Source: Evansella halocellulosilytica (GTDB taxonomy: Bacteria > Bacillota > Bacilli > Bacillales > Salisediminibacteriaceae). Taken from it: 64,000 nt of DNA. The first letter of the stretch is position 1; every line of letters begins with the position of its first letter. This document shows positions 34,678 to 43,459 of the stretch, piece by piece. The stretch is taken from NCBI RefSeq assembly GCF_002335745.1, contig NZ_NIST01000001.1, positions 4,854,090 to 4,918,089 of the forward strand, given 5' to 3'. The notes under the pieces are model-generated. The model worked only from the letters and a program-made list of their open reading frames with translations, was not told where the DNA came from and did no database searches. A program made the position numbers and the translations under genes.

Positions 34678-36111
34678 CTACTCATTTAAATTAACCATGA
34701 CAAATTTCGTTTTCGTCATTTCATCTAAGGCGTATTTAATCCCCTCTCTGCCATAACCACTATTTTTCACACCGCCATATGGGATATGGTCTAGCCGAAA
34801 GGTTGGCACTTCATTAATTAATACACCACCACTTTCAATTTGCCCCGCTGCTTTTAAAGCTCTATTCATATCTTTCGTATATAAACCAGTATGCAGTCCA
34901 AACTGTGATTCGTTTACCATTGAAATAGCTTCTTCCAAATTTTTATATGAAATAACAGATACAACCGGTCCAAAAACTTCCTCACAACATACATTTAAGC
35001 TAAGGTCTGTATTTAATAAAATGGTTGGTTCAAACGTATTATTAGTTCCATTCCCACCTAAAGCTACTGTTGCACCTGAATTTTTCGCTTGTTCAACCCA
35101 ATTTTTAATTCGATTAAATGAGTCGGGTGATATTAACGCAGCAACATCTGTGTTGTCATCAAATGGCGATCCTATTCTTAATTCCTTTGTTTTTTCAACT
35201 AATTCATTGCAAAAGGTGTCATAACATGACTCATGCACAAAAATTCTTTGAAGTGAGATACAAATTTGCCCCGAAAATGTAAATGCAGCCTTCACACATT
35301 TTTGCGCCATTTTTTTTATATCAGTATCTGGTTCAACAATTAATGCTGAATTTGATCCTAACTCCAATGTTGTTCTTTTTAAACCGGCATTTTCCTTAAT
35401 AATCTTCCCTACCGGAACACTTCCAGTAAAGGTTATTTTCTGTATATCTTCGTCCTTAACGATCGAGTCACTTAGTTCTTTACCATATCCAGTAACTAAC
35501 TGGATTGCCTCTTTCGGTAAACCTGCCTCAAGAAAAATCTCCGTAATTTTAATTGCACTTAACGGTGTTTGCTCGGCAGGTTTAAACAATACTGCATTTC
35601 CAGCTGCAATCGCAGGACCTAATTTATGAGCAACTAAATTAAAGGGAAAATTAAAAGGTGTAATTGCTGCAATGATACCTAAAGGTTCTTTTATCGAATA
35701 ACCTAATCTATTTTCTCCTCCAGGTACCGCATCCATCGGAATCGTTTCCCCATTCAACCGTTTTGCTTCTTCAGCTGCTAATTTATAAGTAATAATCGTT
35801 CTATCTATTTCACTCCTTGAATCCTTTATAGGCTTTGCTGTTTCTAAAGAAATTGTCCTACTCAGCTCTTCCTTATTTTTTTTTATTAACTCACTAACAC
35901 GCTCTAAAATCATACTTCGCTCATGTGCACTTCTTTTTTTTAATGACTGATAACCTTTTCGTGCAGAAATAATCGCATCTTTTATATCAGTTTGATCGCC
36001 TTTACTAATATGAGCGATCACAGTCTGATCTACTGGAGATACAAGCGGAAATGTCTCTTGTTTTTCGTACCAGACTCCCCCTGTATACATGGACAGCGAC
36101 TGAATATTCAT
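34678..36111 (-). CDS. NAD(P)-dependent aldehyde dehydrogenase
   Basis: A 477-residue aldehyde dehydrogenase that is complete, unlike the one at 5792. Catalytic residues are visible: Asn in PFNFPFNL, general base Glu in TTLELGSNSA, nucleophile Cys in FTFSGQICIS and late EEVFGPV. It would oxidise the aldehyde from the iron-dependent alcohol dehydrogenase to an acid. First gene of the operon; AGGTGA precedes the ATG and a sigma-54 promoter lies about 40-55 bp upstream. Confidence 0.95.
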   Translation of the reverse strand: MNIQSLSMYTGGVWYEKQETFPLVSPVDQTVIAHISKGDQTDIKDAIISARKGYQSLKKRSAHERSMILERVSELIKKNKEELSRTISLETAKPIKDSRSEIDRTIITYKLAAEEAKRLNGETIPMDAVPGGENRLGYSIKEPLGIIAAITPFNFPFNLVAHKLGPAIAAGNAVLFKPAEQTPLSAIKITEIFLEAGLPKEAIQLVTGYGKELSDSIVKDEDIQKITFTGSVPVGKIIKENAGLKRTTLELGSNSALIVEPDTDIKKMAQKCVKAAFTFSGQICISLQRIFVHESCYDTFCNELVEKTKELRIGSPFDDNTDVAALISPDSFNRIKNWVEQAKNSGATVALGGNGTNNTFEPTILLNTDLSLNVCCEEVFGPVVSVISYKNLEEAISMVNESQFGLHTGLYTKDMNRALKAAGQIESGGVLINEVPTFRLDHIPYGGVKNSGYGREGIKYALDEMTKTKFVMVNLNE

Positions 36112-36150
36112 TTATTCACCTACTTTCATACTTTTCACTTTAAAAATCAA

Positions 36151-36167
36151 TGCAAAACTCATGCCAA
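36151..36167 (-). promoter_or_regulatory. Sigma-54 (-24/-12) promoter of the dehydrogenase operon
   Basis: On the minus strand the sequence is TTGGCATGAGTTTTGCA: GG at -24 and GC at -12 with correct 10-bp spacing, close to TGGCACNNNNNTTGCW. It lies 40-56 bp upstream of the aldehyde dehydrogenase start. Confidence 0.88.
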
Positions 36168-36214
36168 CTCTAAAACCTTGTTTTACAAGCTTTAGTTAAT
36201 ATCAATTAATAGAG

Positions 36215-36232
36215 CGGTTAACTTTGTAACCG
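36215..36232. promoter_or_regulatory. Activator site UAS1 (6-6-6 palindrome)
   Basis: CGGTTA-ACTTTG-TAACCG, about 55-65 bp upstream of the -24 element of the dehydrogenase operon. It has the same half-sites as four other sites near this regulator. Confidence 0.75.
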
Positions 36233-36286
36233 ATATCCTTTTAAAATTTTCTGAATTTACCGTCTATTACATCCTTTTGAATATCG

Positions 36287-36304
36287 GTTAAATTTTTAAC
36301 CGTC
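36287..36304. promoter_or_regulatory. Activator site UAS2 (6-6-6 palindrome)
   Basis: CGGTTA-AATTTT-TAACCG, 72 bp from UAS1, close to seven helical turns. It lies between the dehydrogenase operon and the divergent thioesterase gene. Confidence 0.75.
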
Positions 36305-36423
36305 GGTGATTTCTCGAACCATCTTTTGGCCATTAGAGGATCACCATACGTGATCGTTTTTTGACAATTGCGCATTTCTGTTTTAGGTTAATAAATAAAA
36401 ATGAAAAAGGAGAAGGGAAAATT

Positions 36424-36900
36424 ATGAATGGTCCGATTTATTTAGATGAAGTGAAGAAGGAGTATGTCGATTACAACAATCATATGAATGATGCTGCCTA
36501 CTTTAAAATGTTCAGCCTTGCTACCGAACATTTCATGGATGCCATTGGATTAGATGCTAAAGGAAGGGAAGAAATGGACTATTCCATCTTCACACTAGAA
36601 TCTCACGTACGATATTTAAAAGAGATAAAAGAAGGAAAGAAGTTTTCGATTTCATGCCAAATTTTGCAGCATGATAAAAAAAGAATTCATCTATTCTTAG
36701 TGATGAATAACGAAAAAAGTGAAAAGATATCATCATGTGAAATGATGCTTATTGGGATTAATCTTAAGACAAGAAAGCCTGCGAACTTTCCATCCGTTAT
36801 ATTAAAAAATATCGAGAACTTCTCTTTACAGACTAAAGAGGATGATTGGCCGAAAGAAGTAGGGAAAATAATGGAGTTAAAACACAAAAAGAAGAAGTGA
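36424..36900 (+). CDS. Acyl-CoA thioesterase-like hotdog protein
   Basis: A 158-residue hotdog protein. The N-terminal EYVDYNNHMNDAAYFKMFSLA motif resembles thioesterases found with carnitine/dehydrocarnitine genes, but no carnitine gene is nearby. GAGAAGGG lies before the ATG at 36424; an upstream in-frame extension has no site. It is transcribed divergently from the dehydrogenase operon; TTGACA at 36361 could be its -35 box, and the UAS sites are between the two. Confidence 0.78.
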   Translation: MNGPIYLDEVKKEYVDYNNHMNDAAYFKMFSLATEHFMDAIGLDAKGREEMDYSIFTLESHVRYLKEIKEGKKFSISCQILQHDKKRIHLFLVMNNEKSEKISSCEMMLIGINLKTRKPANFPSVILKNIENFSLQTKEDDWPKEVGKIMELKHKKKK

Positions 36901-36920
36901 CCTTTGTTCAATCACTTCTC
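36892..36920. terminator. Shared hairpin between convergent genes
   Basis: GAAGTGA and TCACTTC pair across an 11-nt loop at the junction of the convergent thioesterase and sigma-54 activator genes, partly overlapping the thioesterase stop. T-tracts are weak on both sides. Confidence 0.4.
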
Positions 36921-36942
36921 TATACCATCATTACTAGATCCT

Positions 36943-38538
36943 CTACAACGTCACTTCAATTCGATGTTTTTTTATTTTATTTAATAAAGTCGCATGATGG
37001 ATCCCTAGTTGTTTTGCTGCTTGCCTAATTGAACTCGTTCTCCCTAATGAATCTTCAATCAGCTGTTTTTCTAATTGATTTAATTGCACTTTTAAAGGAG
37101 AACTAGAATCCGTCACTACTTTCTCTTTAATAGATGTTGAAATATTAAGATGCCTGTTATCTATAACGGTATCATGTACAGATACAACTAGGTTTTCAAT
37201 CGTGTTTTTCAATTCTCTCACATTTCCAGGCCACTCATAGTTAACTAATAGTTGCATAGCCGAATTTGATATACTTTTATTTAAATTATATCTCTTATTA
37301 AAATGGTTTAAAAAGCTATTGAGGATTTCTTTAATATCCTCTTTTCTTTCTCTTAAAGGAGGAATATCGATCTCTAGAACTGCTATTCGATAATATAAAT
37401 CCTCTCTAAACTCTCCTTCAGATACAGCCCTTTTCAAGTCTCTATTCGTCGCTGCAATGAGTCGAATATCAACTTCCCGATACTTCGTGCCGCCAACACG
37501 CTGTATTCTTTTATCTTGCAAGACTCTTAACAATTTTACTTGCAATGACAGCGGCATATCTCCTATTTCATCTAAAAGAATCGTTCCTTTATGCGCTAAC
37601 TCAATCAATCCCATTTTCCCGTCCTTTTTTGCTCCAGTAAAGGAACCAGCTTCATACCCGAATAACTCCGACTCAATCAAATTCTCCGGTAAGGCACCAC
37701 AATTAATTTTAATAAAAGGCTTATCATACCGATTACTAAAGTTATGGATTTGATTTGCAAGCACTTCTTTACCTACACCTGTTTCCCCTCTTAAAAGGAT
37801 ACTCGTTGGATACGGTGCTACTTTCATAACTAATAAGTTAATTTCTTTCATTTTATCACTTTTAAAAATAACCTCTTCTGATGATTGTTGTTTATATCTA
37901 TATGTGTTGTTCGTAAGCATAGAAATCTCTTCTGCCCTTTTAATTTTATCTTGCATCCTATTCAATCTAGTCACATCTCTTACACTCGTCACAACCATAT
38001 TTATTTCTCCATTATGATTAAAAACAGGGCTGCCAGTTACGATCACTTCATTTTTTTTATTAATTGTTTGTACTAATGTCATTTCTTTTTTTTCTTTTAA
38101 TACTGACAATGAAACCGATCTATCAAGTTTACCCCCTTCGATTAGTTCACCCATATGTTTCCCTATAAGATGACCCCTCTTGATCCCAGATATCTCTTCA
38201 TATGCTTTATTCACTAGTAATGTATATCCGTGGCCATCAACTACGTAAATGCCATCACTTGAAAATTCTATTATTTCTTTCATTTGATAAAACAAATCGA
38301 TTTCATTAGCATTCATCAGAATGAATACGGTAGCCTCATGATAATCTAATTTCATTACACGAAGATTGTCACCTTCAAAAGAACAATTAAATAAGTCCTC
38401 ATTACTTTTCAAATATTTACTTAATAAATGAACAAGTTTATCTTTATACTTTTGAAAATGATACTTAGACTTACTTTTTATTTCCCAACTACCATTTTTA
38501 TAAAGTGCTGTTCCAATTAACGTTTCTTTTTTGAGCAT
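36943..38538 (-). CDS. Sigma-54-dependent activator: PAS, AAA+ and TyrR-like HTH
   Basis: A 531-residue activator. A PAS domain lies at about 85-195 (FSSDGIYVVDGHGYTLLVN), the AAA+ domain at 225-460 with Walker A GETGVGKE (251-258), the sigma-54 contact loop GSFTGA (298-303, a variant of GAFTGA) and Walker B TILLDEIGDM, and a C-terminal HTH (SSIRQAAKQLGIHHATLLNKIKKH). The HTH resembles TyrR, and the palindromes nearby have TyrR-like 6-6-6 geometry. There is no receiver domain, so the PAS or N-terminal region likely senses a metabolite. The ATG at 38538 has GAGGGG close upstream; a site overlapping its promoter suggests autoregulation. Confidence 0.93.
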   Translation of the reverse strand: MLKKETLIGTALYKNGSWEIKSKSKYHFQKYKDKLVHLLSKYLKSNEDLFNCSFEGDNLRVMKLDYHEATVFILMNANEIDLFYQMKEIIEFSSDGIYVVDGHGYTLLVNKAYEEISGIKRGHLIGKHMGELIEGGKLDRSVSLSVLKEKKEMTLVQTINKKNEVIVTGSPVFNHNGEINMVVTSVRDVTRLNRMQDKIKRAEEISMLTNNTYRYKQQSSEEVIFKSDKMKEINLLVMKVAPYPTSILLRGETGVGKEVLANQIHNFSNRYDKPFIKINCGALPENLIESELFGYEAGSFTGAKKDGKMGLIELAHKGTILLDEIGDMPLSLQVKLLRVLQDKRIQRVGGTKYREVDIRLIAATNRDLKRAVSEGEFREDLYYRIAVLEIDIPPLRERKEDIKEILNSFLNHFNKRYNLNKSISNSAMQLLVNYEWPGNVRELKNTIENLVVSVHDTVIDNRHLNISTSIKEKVVTDSSSPLKVQLNQLEKQLIEDSLGRTSSIRQAAKQLGIHHATLLNKIKKHRIEVTL

Positions 38539-38552
38539 ACGACCCCTCTTTT

Positions 38553-38588
38553 TGGTTATTTTTTTAACCGCGGTGGTAAAATCAACCG
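38553..38588. promoter_or_regulatory. Two adjacent activator sites UAS3 and UAS4
   Basis: TGGTTA-TTTTTT-TAACCG (38553-38570) and CGGTGG-TAAAAT-CAACCG (38571-38588) lie back to back just upstream of the activator gene start. They probably serve both autoregulation and the hydratase operon. Confidence 0.7.
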
Positions 38589-38637
38589 CCACTTTTAAAC
38601 TATTATAGTTATAATATTTAGAATAATCAATATTATA

Positions 38638-38655
38638 AGGTTATTTTTATAACCA
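38638..38655. promoter_or_regulatory. Activator site UAS5 (6-6-6 palindrome)
   Basis: AGGTTA-TTTTTA-TAACCA, centred about 60 bp upstream of the -24 element of the hydratase operon. That spacing matches UAS1 in front of the dehydrogenase operon. Confidence 0.75.
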
Positions 38656-38705
38656 CTTAGCTTATATGTGTATACTGAAATCGCTCATTGATCTACGTGC
38701 ATTAT

Positions 38706-38721
38706 TGGCATGAATATTGCA
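38706..38721 (+). promoter_or_regulatory. Sigma-54 (-24/-12) promoter of the beta-oxidation operon
   Basis: TGGCATGAATATTGCA has GG and GC at the right spacing and differs little from the promoter at 36151. It lies 53 bp upstream of the hydratase start. Confidence 0.88.
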
Positions 38722-38773
38722 TGTTATATAAAACAAATTCGTAAAAACATATCATAAAGAAGGAGAAGATCTA

Positions 38774-39553
38774 ATGTATGACTATTTAACATTTACTATT
38801 GATCAAGGAGTTGGAACAATCTCTCTTAACCGGACTAAATCTCTAAATGCATTAAATAATGATGTCATTGCAGAGTTAATGGATGCTTTTGAAACGTGTC
38901 AATATGGTGAAAAAATTAGAGTCATTGTACTAGAAGGAAAAGGAAGAGGTTTTTGTGCTGGAGATGATTTAAAAGGGATGGGTACAGAAAAACACCCTAA
39001 TCCTGAAGATAAATTAAAAGAATTTCAAGAAGGGTATCCTAGATTAGTTTTAAAAATGCAGTCAATAGAAAAGCCAATTATATGTAAAGTCCATGGTTTT
39101 GCTTTAGGTGCTGGCTTCGAGCTTGCTCTCTGTGCTGACATTTTAATCTCTACAAAAGATGCAAAATTCGGTTTACCTTTTGTTTTAAGAGGGATTGCTG
39201 CAGGCACCCACCTTTTGCAGCAATATGTAGGATATCATAAAGCTTGTGAAATGTTATTTACCGGAGAAACGATAACAGGTGAAGAAGCCAAAAAACTTGG
39301 TATTGTCAATCGGCTCTCGATAGAGAAGGAATTAGACGATGATGTCAATCAGTTAGCTTCTCAATTAGCTAATGGAGCTACAAGAGCTATCGGACTAATG
39401 AAATCAGCATTAAATAGAAGTGCAAATTATACTCTTGAAGAAGGGATGCATGAACAAGCCTACGCTACAACAGCTTCATTTATGACCCAAGACTTTGTCG
39501 AAGGTCATGAAGCATTCAAGGAAAAAAGAGAACCGGTTTTTAAAGGAAAATAA
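38774..39553 (+). CDS. Enoyl-CoA hydratase/isomerase
   Basis: A 259-residue crotonase that hydrates trans-2-enoyl-CoA in beta-oxidation. Oxyanion-hole segments are present: GRGFCAGDDLKGM (about 58-70) and KVHGFALGAGFELALCADILI (about 105-125). One of the usual catalytic Glu positions (GLPFVLRGIAAGTHLL) is altered, so an isomerase or related activity is possible. First gene of the sigma-54 operon, with AAGGAG upstream of the ATG. It is the intact counterpart of the pseudogene at 32266. Confidence 0.92.
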   Translation: MYDYLTFTIDQGVGTISLNRTKSLNALNNDVIAELMDAFETCQYGEKIRVIVLEGKGRGFCAGDDLKGMGTEKHPNPEDKLKEFQEGYPRLVLKMQSIEKPIICKVHGFALGAGFELALCADILISTKDAKFGLPFVLRGIAAGTHLLQQYVGYHKACEMLFTGETITGEEAKKLGIVNRLSIEKELDDDVNQLASQLANGATRAIGLMKSALNRSANYTLEEGMHEQAYATTASFMTQDFVEGHEAFKEKREPVFKGK

Positions 39554-39573
39554 CACATAAAGGAGCGATAACA

Positions 39574-41163
39574 ATGCGAATACCAATTCATGAACTATTA
39601 AGACAGCACGCAAAAGAAACCCCGAATAAAAAGGCTATTGTTTATTATGGAAACGCCATTACTTACAAAGAACTTGATCTATATTCTGATAGATTTGCAG
39701 CTTTCTTGCAAAATAAAGGGATTGAGAAAGGTGATCGAGTAGCTCTCTTTTTACAAAACAGCCCTCAATACATCATTGCTCATTTCGGAATACAAAAGAT
39801 AGGTGCAATTGTTGGACCTTGCAACCCGATGTTTAAGGAGTGGGAGCTCGAGTATCAGCTAAATGATTTAACCGCAAAAGCAATTGTTTTAGCAAATGAT
39901 TTATATCCTATATATGAAAAAATCAAACATAGTACAAGCGTAAGAGAAGTGTTTTTAACAAGTTACTTTGACTTTTTACCAGATGAGTTACACATTCCTT
40001 TCCCCGAAAAGGTAGAGCCATTCGTCAAAATAGAAAGTTGCTGGTCTTTTAAATCAATCGTTCATAATGACTCTCTTCATACTCCGCAAAAAGTAGATAT
40101 AAACATGGAAGAAGACGTTTCATTAGTCGTTTATACATCAGGCACGACCGGTGCTCCAAAAGGAGCTATGCTCACTTTCAATAATGCATCTTTTAAAACT
40201 GAATGTTTAGTTAAAACATATGACTTCTCACCTGATGATGTTCACCTAAGTATTATGCCAATCTTTCATATCGCCGGTATGTTAGTCGGCTTAAATGGTC
40301 CGATCATGACAGGAGGAACAATTATTTTATTAACTAGGTTTGCACCTAATGCCGCTCTATCGGCAATAAACCACTACGAAGTGACAGTAGCATATACGAC
40401 CCCACCAATGAATGTAGAGATGATGAAACATCCATTATGTAAAGTTACTCAGTTTGAGCATTTACGTGCCAATTTAGCTACTAGCTTTGGACTACCAGTG
40501 ACAGAGGAAATTTCAAACCAATGGAAGGAGGTTTCAGGAGTTGAATTATTCGAATTTGCTTATGGAATGAGTGAAACTCATACTGGGGATGCACTGATGC
40601 CAAAAGACCGTATCCGCTTTGGGACAGTCGGAATGCCAACGTATGAAACGCAAATAAAAATCGTCTCGCTCGAAAATCAAAATATTGAATTACCTCAAGG
40701 AGAATTAGGGGAAATTGCTATCAAAAGTCCAAGTGTTTTTAAAGGATATCTAGATAAACCAGAAGAAACAAACAAAGATCTCCAAGATGGCTGGTTCTAC
40801 ACCGGTGATATGGGAAAGTTTGATCAAGACGGATACTTGCATTTTACTGGTAGAGCAAAAGAAATGATTAAATGCTCTGGATATAGTGTGTTCCCAGAAG
40901 AAGTTGAAAAAATGTTGATAAGACACGATGCGATAAGTAAAGCGGCAGTTATCGGCGTACCTGATCATAAACGTGGCGAGTCTGTTAAAGCATTTGTGGT
41001 GCTCGATGAAGAATATAAAAATAAGATAACTCCAGAAGATATTATCAGCTGGTCGAAAGAAAAGATGGCAGCTTATAAATATCCTAGATATGTAGAGTTA
41101 GTAGATTCACTGCCCCAAACGACATCAGGAAAGCTACTAAGAAGATTATTAAAAACTCAGTAA
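39574..41163 (+). CDS. Acyl-CoA synthetase (AMP-binding, ANL family)
   Basis: A 529-residue acid-activating enzyme. Motifs: VVYTSGTTGAPKGAML near residue 185, FAYGMSETH near residue 330, GWFYTGDMGKFDQDGYLHFTGRAKEMIKCSGYSVFP (about 410-445, hinge region) and the C-terminal PQTTSGKLLRR lysine. The acid could be the product of the divergent aldehyde dehydrogenase. It starts 20 bp after the hydratase. Chain length preference cannot be read. Confidence 0.93.
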   Translation: MRIPIHELLRQHAKETPNKKAIVYYGNAITYKELDLYSDRFAAFLQNKGIEKGDRVALFLQNSPQYIIAHFGIQKIGAIVGPCNPMFKEWELEYQLNDLTAKAIVLANDLYPIYEKIKHSTSVREVFLTSYFDFLPDELHIPFPEKVEPFVKIESCWSFKSIVHNDSLHTPQKVDINMEEDVSLVVYTSGTTGAPKGAMLTFNNASFKTECLVKTYDFSPDDVHLSIMPIFHIAGMLVGLNGPIMTGGTIILLTRFAPNAALSAINHYEVTVAYTTPPMNVEMMKHPLCKVTQFEHLRANLATSFGLPVTEEISNQWKEVSGVELFEFAYGMSETHTGDALMPKDRIRFGTVGMPTYETQIKIVSLENQNIELPQGELGEIAIKSPSVFKGYLDKPEETNKDLQDGWFYTGDMGKFDQDGYLHFTGRAKEMIKCSGYSVFPEEVEKMLIRHDAISKAAVIGVPDHKRGESVKAFVVLDEEYKNKITPEDIISWSKEKMAAYKYPRYVELVDSLPQTTSGKLLRRLLKTQ

Positions 41164-41181
41164 ATTTTAGGTGGTGTGCAT

Positions 41182-42345
41182 ATGAATCAACCCGTTATTG
41201 TATCAACCGCTCGAACTCCGATTGCTAGAAAAAATGGAAAATTAAAAATGATGGATCCTGCTCAATTTGGAGCCATATGTATACGTGAAGCATTAACAAG
41301 AGGAAAGCTTGATCATACGGATGTCGACGATGTGATTATTGGAAATTGCCTCTCAGGCGGCGGAAACATCGCCCGCCTATCTTTACTTGAAGCAGGACTA
41401 GATGTCTCTGTCCCGGGCATGACAATCGACCGACAGTGTGGTTCTGGAATAAATGCTGTTTCATTAGCTGCACAAGCTATTTCTTTAAAAGATCAAATCA
41501 TTGTTGCTGGCGGGACAGAAAGTATGACAAATGAGCCATTTCTCATGCAATTACCAAAAACAAAAGGACTTAATGCTACCCCTACTTTTGAAACAAGACC
41601 ATTATCTCCTGAGTCGATAGGCAATCCGAGCATGGGAATAACTGCAGAAAACCTCGGAGAGAAATACGATATTTCTAGAGAAGAGCAAGATGATTTTGCT
41701 TTAAGCAGTCAATTTAAAATGAAAGAAGCTCAACGTAAAGGCTATTTTAAAGAGCAAATTGTCCCTATACATGTAGTAGAAAATAATCAGCAAATACTTT
41801 TTGATACAGATGAACACCCTCGTCCATCTACAACAATAGAAGGCCTTGCCAAGCTTACTCCAGTTTTCAAGGAAAATGGAACGGTCACAGCTGGAAATGC
41901 CTCCGGTTTAAATGATGGCGCTGGGGCATTAGTCATGATGAGTGAACGCAATGCATTAGAGAGGAACTTAAAGCCATTAGTAAAAGTGGCAGGCTGGGAA
42001 GTTGCTGGTGTAGACCCCCATTACATGGGGATCGGTCCAGTCCCTGCTACTCAAAAATTACTTAAACATACAAATTTAACACTAGATGATATCGACCTCA
42101 TCGAAATAAATGAAGCATTTGCTGTACAAGTTCTTGCTTGTTTACGCGACTTAAAGATCGACCCTCATAAAGTAAATGTTACTGGAGGTGCGATTGCACA
42201 CGGACACCCCATTGGAGCAACAGGAGCTATTTTAGTCATAAAATTGGCGCACGAATTAAGAAGAAGGAATTTGAAAAGAGGAATTGTAACAGCTTGTATT
42301 GGCGGTGGACAAGGTATTGCATTATTATTAGAAAATGATCAATAG
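41182..42345 (+). CDS. Thiolase (acetyl-CoA C-acyltransferase)
   Basis: A 387-residue thiolase that splits 3-ketoacyl-CoA with CoA. The nucleophile Cys is in [16 protein letters not shown] near residue 88, the base His in [15 protein letters not shown] and the second Cys in [22 protein letters not shown] is also present. The ATG at 41182 follows AGGTGG by 7 nt; a GTG two codons earlier is less well placed. Third gene of the operon. Confidence 0.95.
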   Translation: MNQPVIVSTARTPIARKNGKLKMMDPAQFGAICIREALTRGKLDHTDVDDVIIGNCLSGGGNIARLSLLEAGLDVSVPGMTIDRQCGSGINAVSLAAQAISLKDQIIVAGGTESMTNEPFLMQLPKTKGLNATPTFETRPLSPESIGNPSMGITAENLGEKYDISREEQDDFALSSQFKMKEAQRKGYFKEQIVPIHVVENNQQILFDTDEHPRPSTTIEGLAKLTPVFKENGTVTAGNASGLNDGAGALVMMSERNALERNLKPLVKVAGWEVAGVDPHYMGIGPVPATQKLLKHTNLTLDDIDLIEINEAFAVQVLACLRDLKIDPHKVNVTGGAIAHGHPIGATGAILVIKLAHELRRRNLKRGIVTACIGGGQGIALLLENDQ

Positions 42346-42356
42346 GAGTGTGTTAA

Positions 42357-43211
42357 ATGGTTCAATCAGCAGCTGTAATCGGTTCAGGTGCAATGGGCTC
42401 TCAAATTGCCATGGTTTGTGCCTTAGCTGGAGTCAAAGTAGTTTTAAACGATATTGAACAAGAAAGTCTTGATACAGCGAAACGAAACTTACAATCTCTA
42501 ATGAAAAGACGAATCAAAAAAGGAAAGCTTTCAGAACAAGACGTCAAGCAAGCTTTTCAAAACATAACATTTACAATAAATTTCGATGATGCCGTGCATG
42601 AAGCAGACATCGTGATTGAAGCCATTATCGAAAATCTTGAAGCAAAAATCAGCCTGTTTAAACGTTTAGAAGAAAAAGTAAGCAGTGAGACGATTTTAGC
42701 AACTAACAGCTCCACCATCGTTAGTTCAAAGTTAGCTAATTTTATGGAGAAGTCTGAACGAGTATGTAATATGCACTTTTTCAACCCTGCACTTGTCATG
42801 GATTTAGTCGAAGTTGTGAAAGGGGAGCATACTTCTACAGCTACAGCTAATCATGTAGTAGATTTCTCAAAGAGGATTGGAAAAACCCCCATCCTTATAA
42901 AAAAAGAAGTTCAAGGCTTCGTCGTAAATAGAATCTTAAATGCGATCAACGATGAAGCATTATGGTTATATGAAAATGGGATTGCAGATTTTAAGGATAT
43001 TGATTTAGGCTGCAAAAAAGGGCTTAACCACCCAATTGGGCCTTTTGAGCTCCTTGACCTTACTGGTATAGATGTTAATTATCATATTAAGGAGATTATG
43101 TATAAAGAAACAAATGATGAAAAAGATAAACCATCACGCACACTTGAGCAAAAATATAAAGAAAATAAACTCGGCAGAAAAACGGGTGAAGGTTTTTACA
43201 CTTACGAATAA
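42357..43211 (+). CDS. 3-Hydroxyacyl-CoA (3-hydroxybutyryl-CoA) dehydrogenase
   Basis: A 284-residue NAD-dependent dehydrogenase. It has the Rossmann motif VIGSGAMGSQIAMVCALAG at the N-terminus, ILATNSSTIV, the catalytic pair in CNMHFFNPALVMDLVEVV (His) and Glu further on, and the C-terminal domain with GFVVNRILNAINDEA. It converts 3-hydroxyacyl-CoA to 3-ketoacyl-CoA. AGGAGTG precedes the ATG, 11 bp after the thiolase. Last gene of the operon. Confidence 0.95.
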   Translation: MVQSAAVIGSGAMGSQIAMVCALAGVKVVLNDIEQESLDTAKRNLQSLMKRRIKKGKLSEQDVKQAFQNITFTINFDDAVHEADIVIEAIIENLEAKISLFKRLEEKVSSETILATNSSTIVSSKLANFMEKSERVCNMHFFNPALVMDLVEVVKGEHTSTATANHVVDFSKRIGKTPILIKKEVQGFVVNRILNAINDEALWLYENGIADFKDIDLGCKKGLNHPIGPFELLDLTGIDVNYHIKEIMYKETNDEKDKPSRTLEQKYKENKLGRKTGEGFYTYE

Positions 43212-43251
43212 GTCTAAAACCTTCTCATTACTCTCCGCTTTCTGCCTATAC

Positions 43252-43281
43252 ATAATGCCCGCATATTTGTGTGGGCATTAT
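43252..43281 (+). terminator. Hairpin after the beta-oxidation operon
   Basis: ATAATGCCC (43252-43260) pairs perfectly with GGGCATTAT (43273-43281). The U-run is poor (TCAGTTG follows), so termination may be partial. No other feature was seen in 43212-43459. Confidence 0.5.
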
Positions 43282-43459
43282 TCAGTTGTAGAAGATACAA
43301 CACTCAATTGCGGGTCAATTTACGGAAAACTTGGCTGATCACTAAAGAGATTCTCAGCAAGTACATTGTGTTTAATTAAAATCTTTTAAATTTTTGTGCA
43401 AACCTTTCAAAACACCACAATCAAATCATATAGTCATTCATTTAAAACTTCCTCATCAC

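Noticed and set aside
36424-36900. Carnitine pathway thioesterase proper
   Set aside because: The NNHMNDA motif is suggestive, but no carnitine dehydrogenase or betainyl-CoA thiolase is present in the window.
43072-43338. 88-codon plus-strand frame after the dehydrogenase
   Set aside because: It overlaps the last 140 bases of the 3-hydroxyacyl-CoA dehydrogenase gene in another frame and runs through the hairpin.
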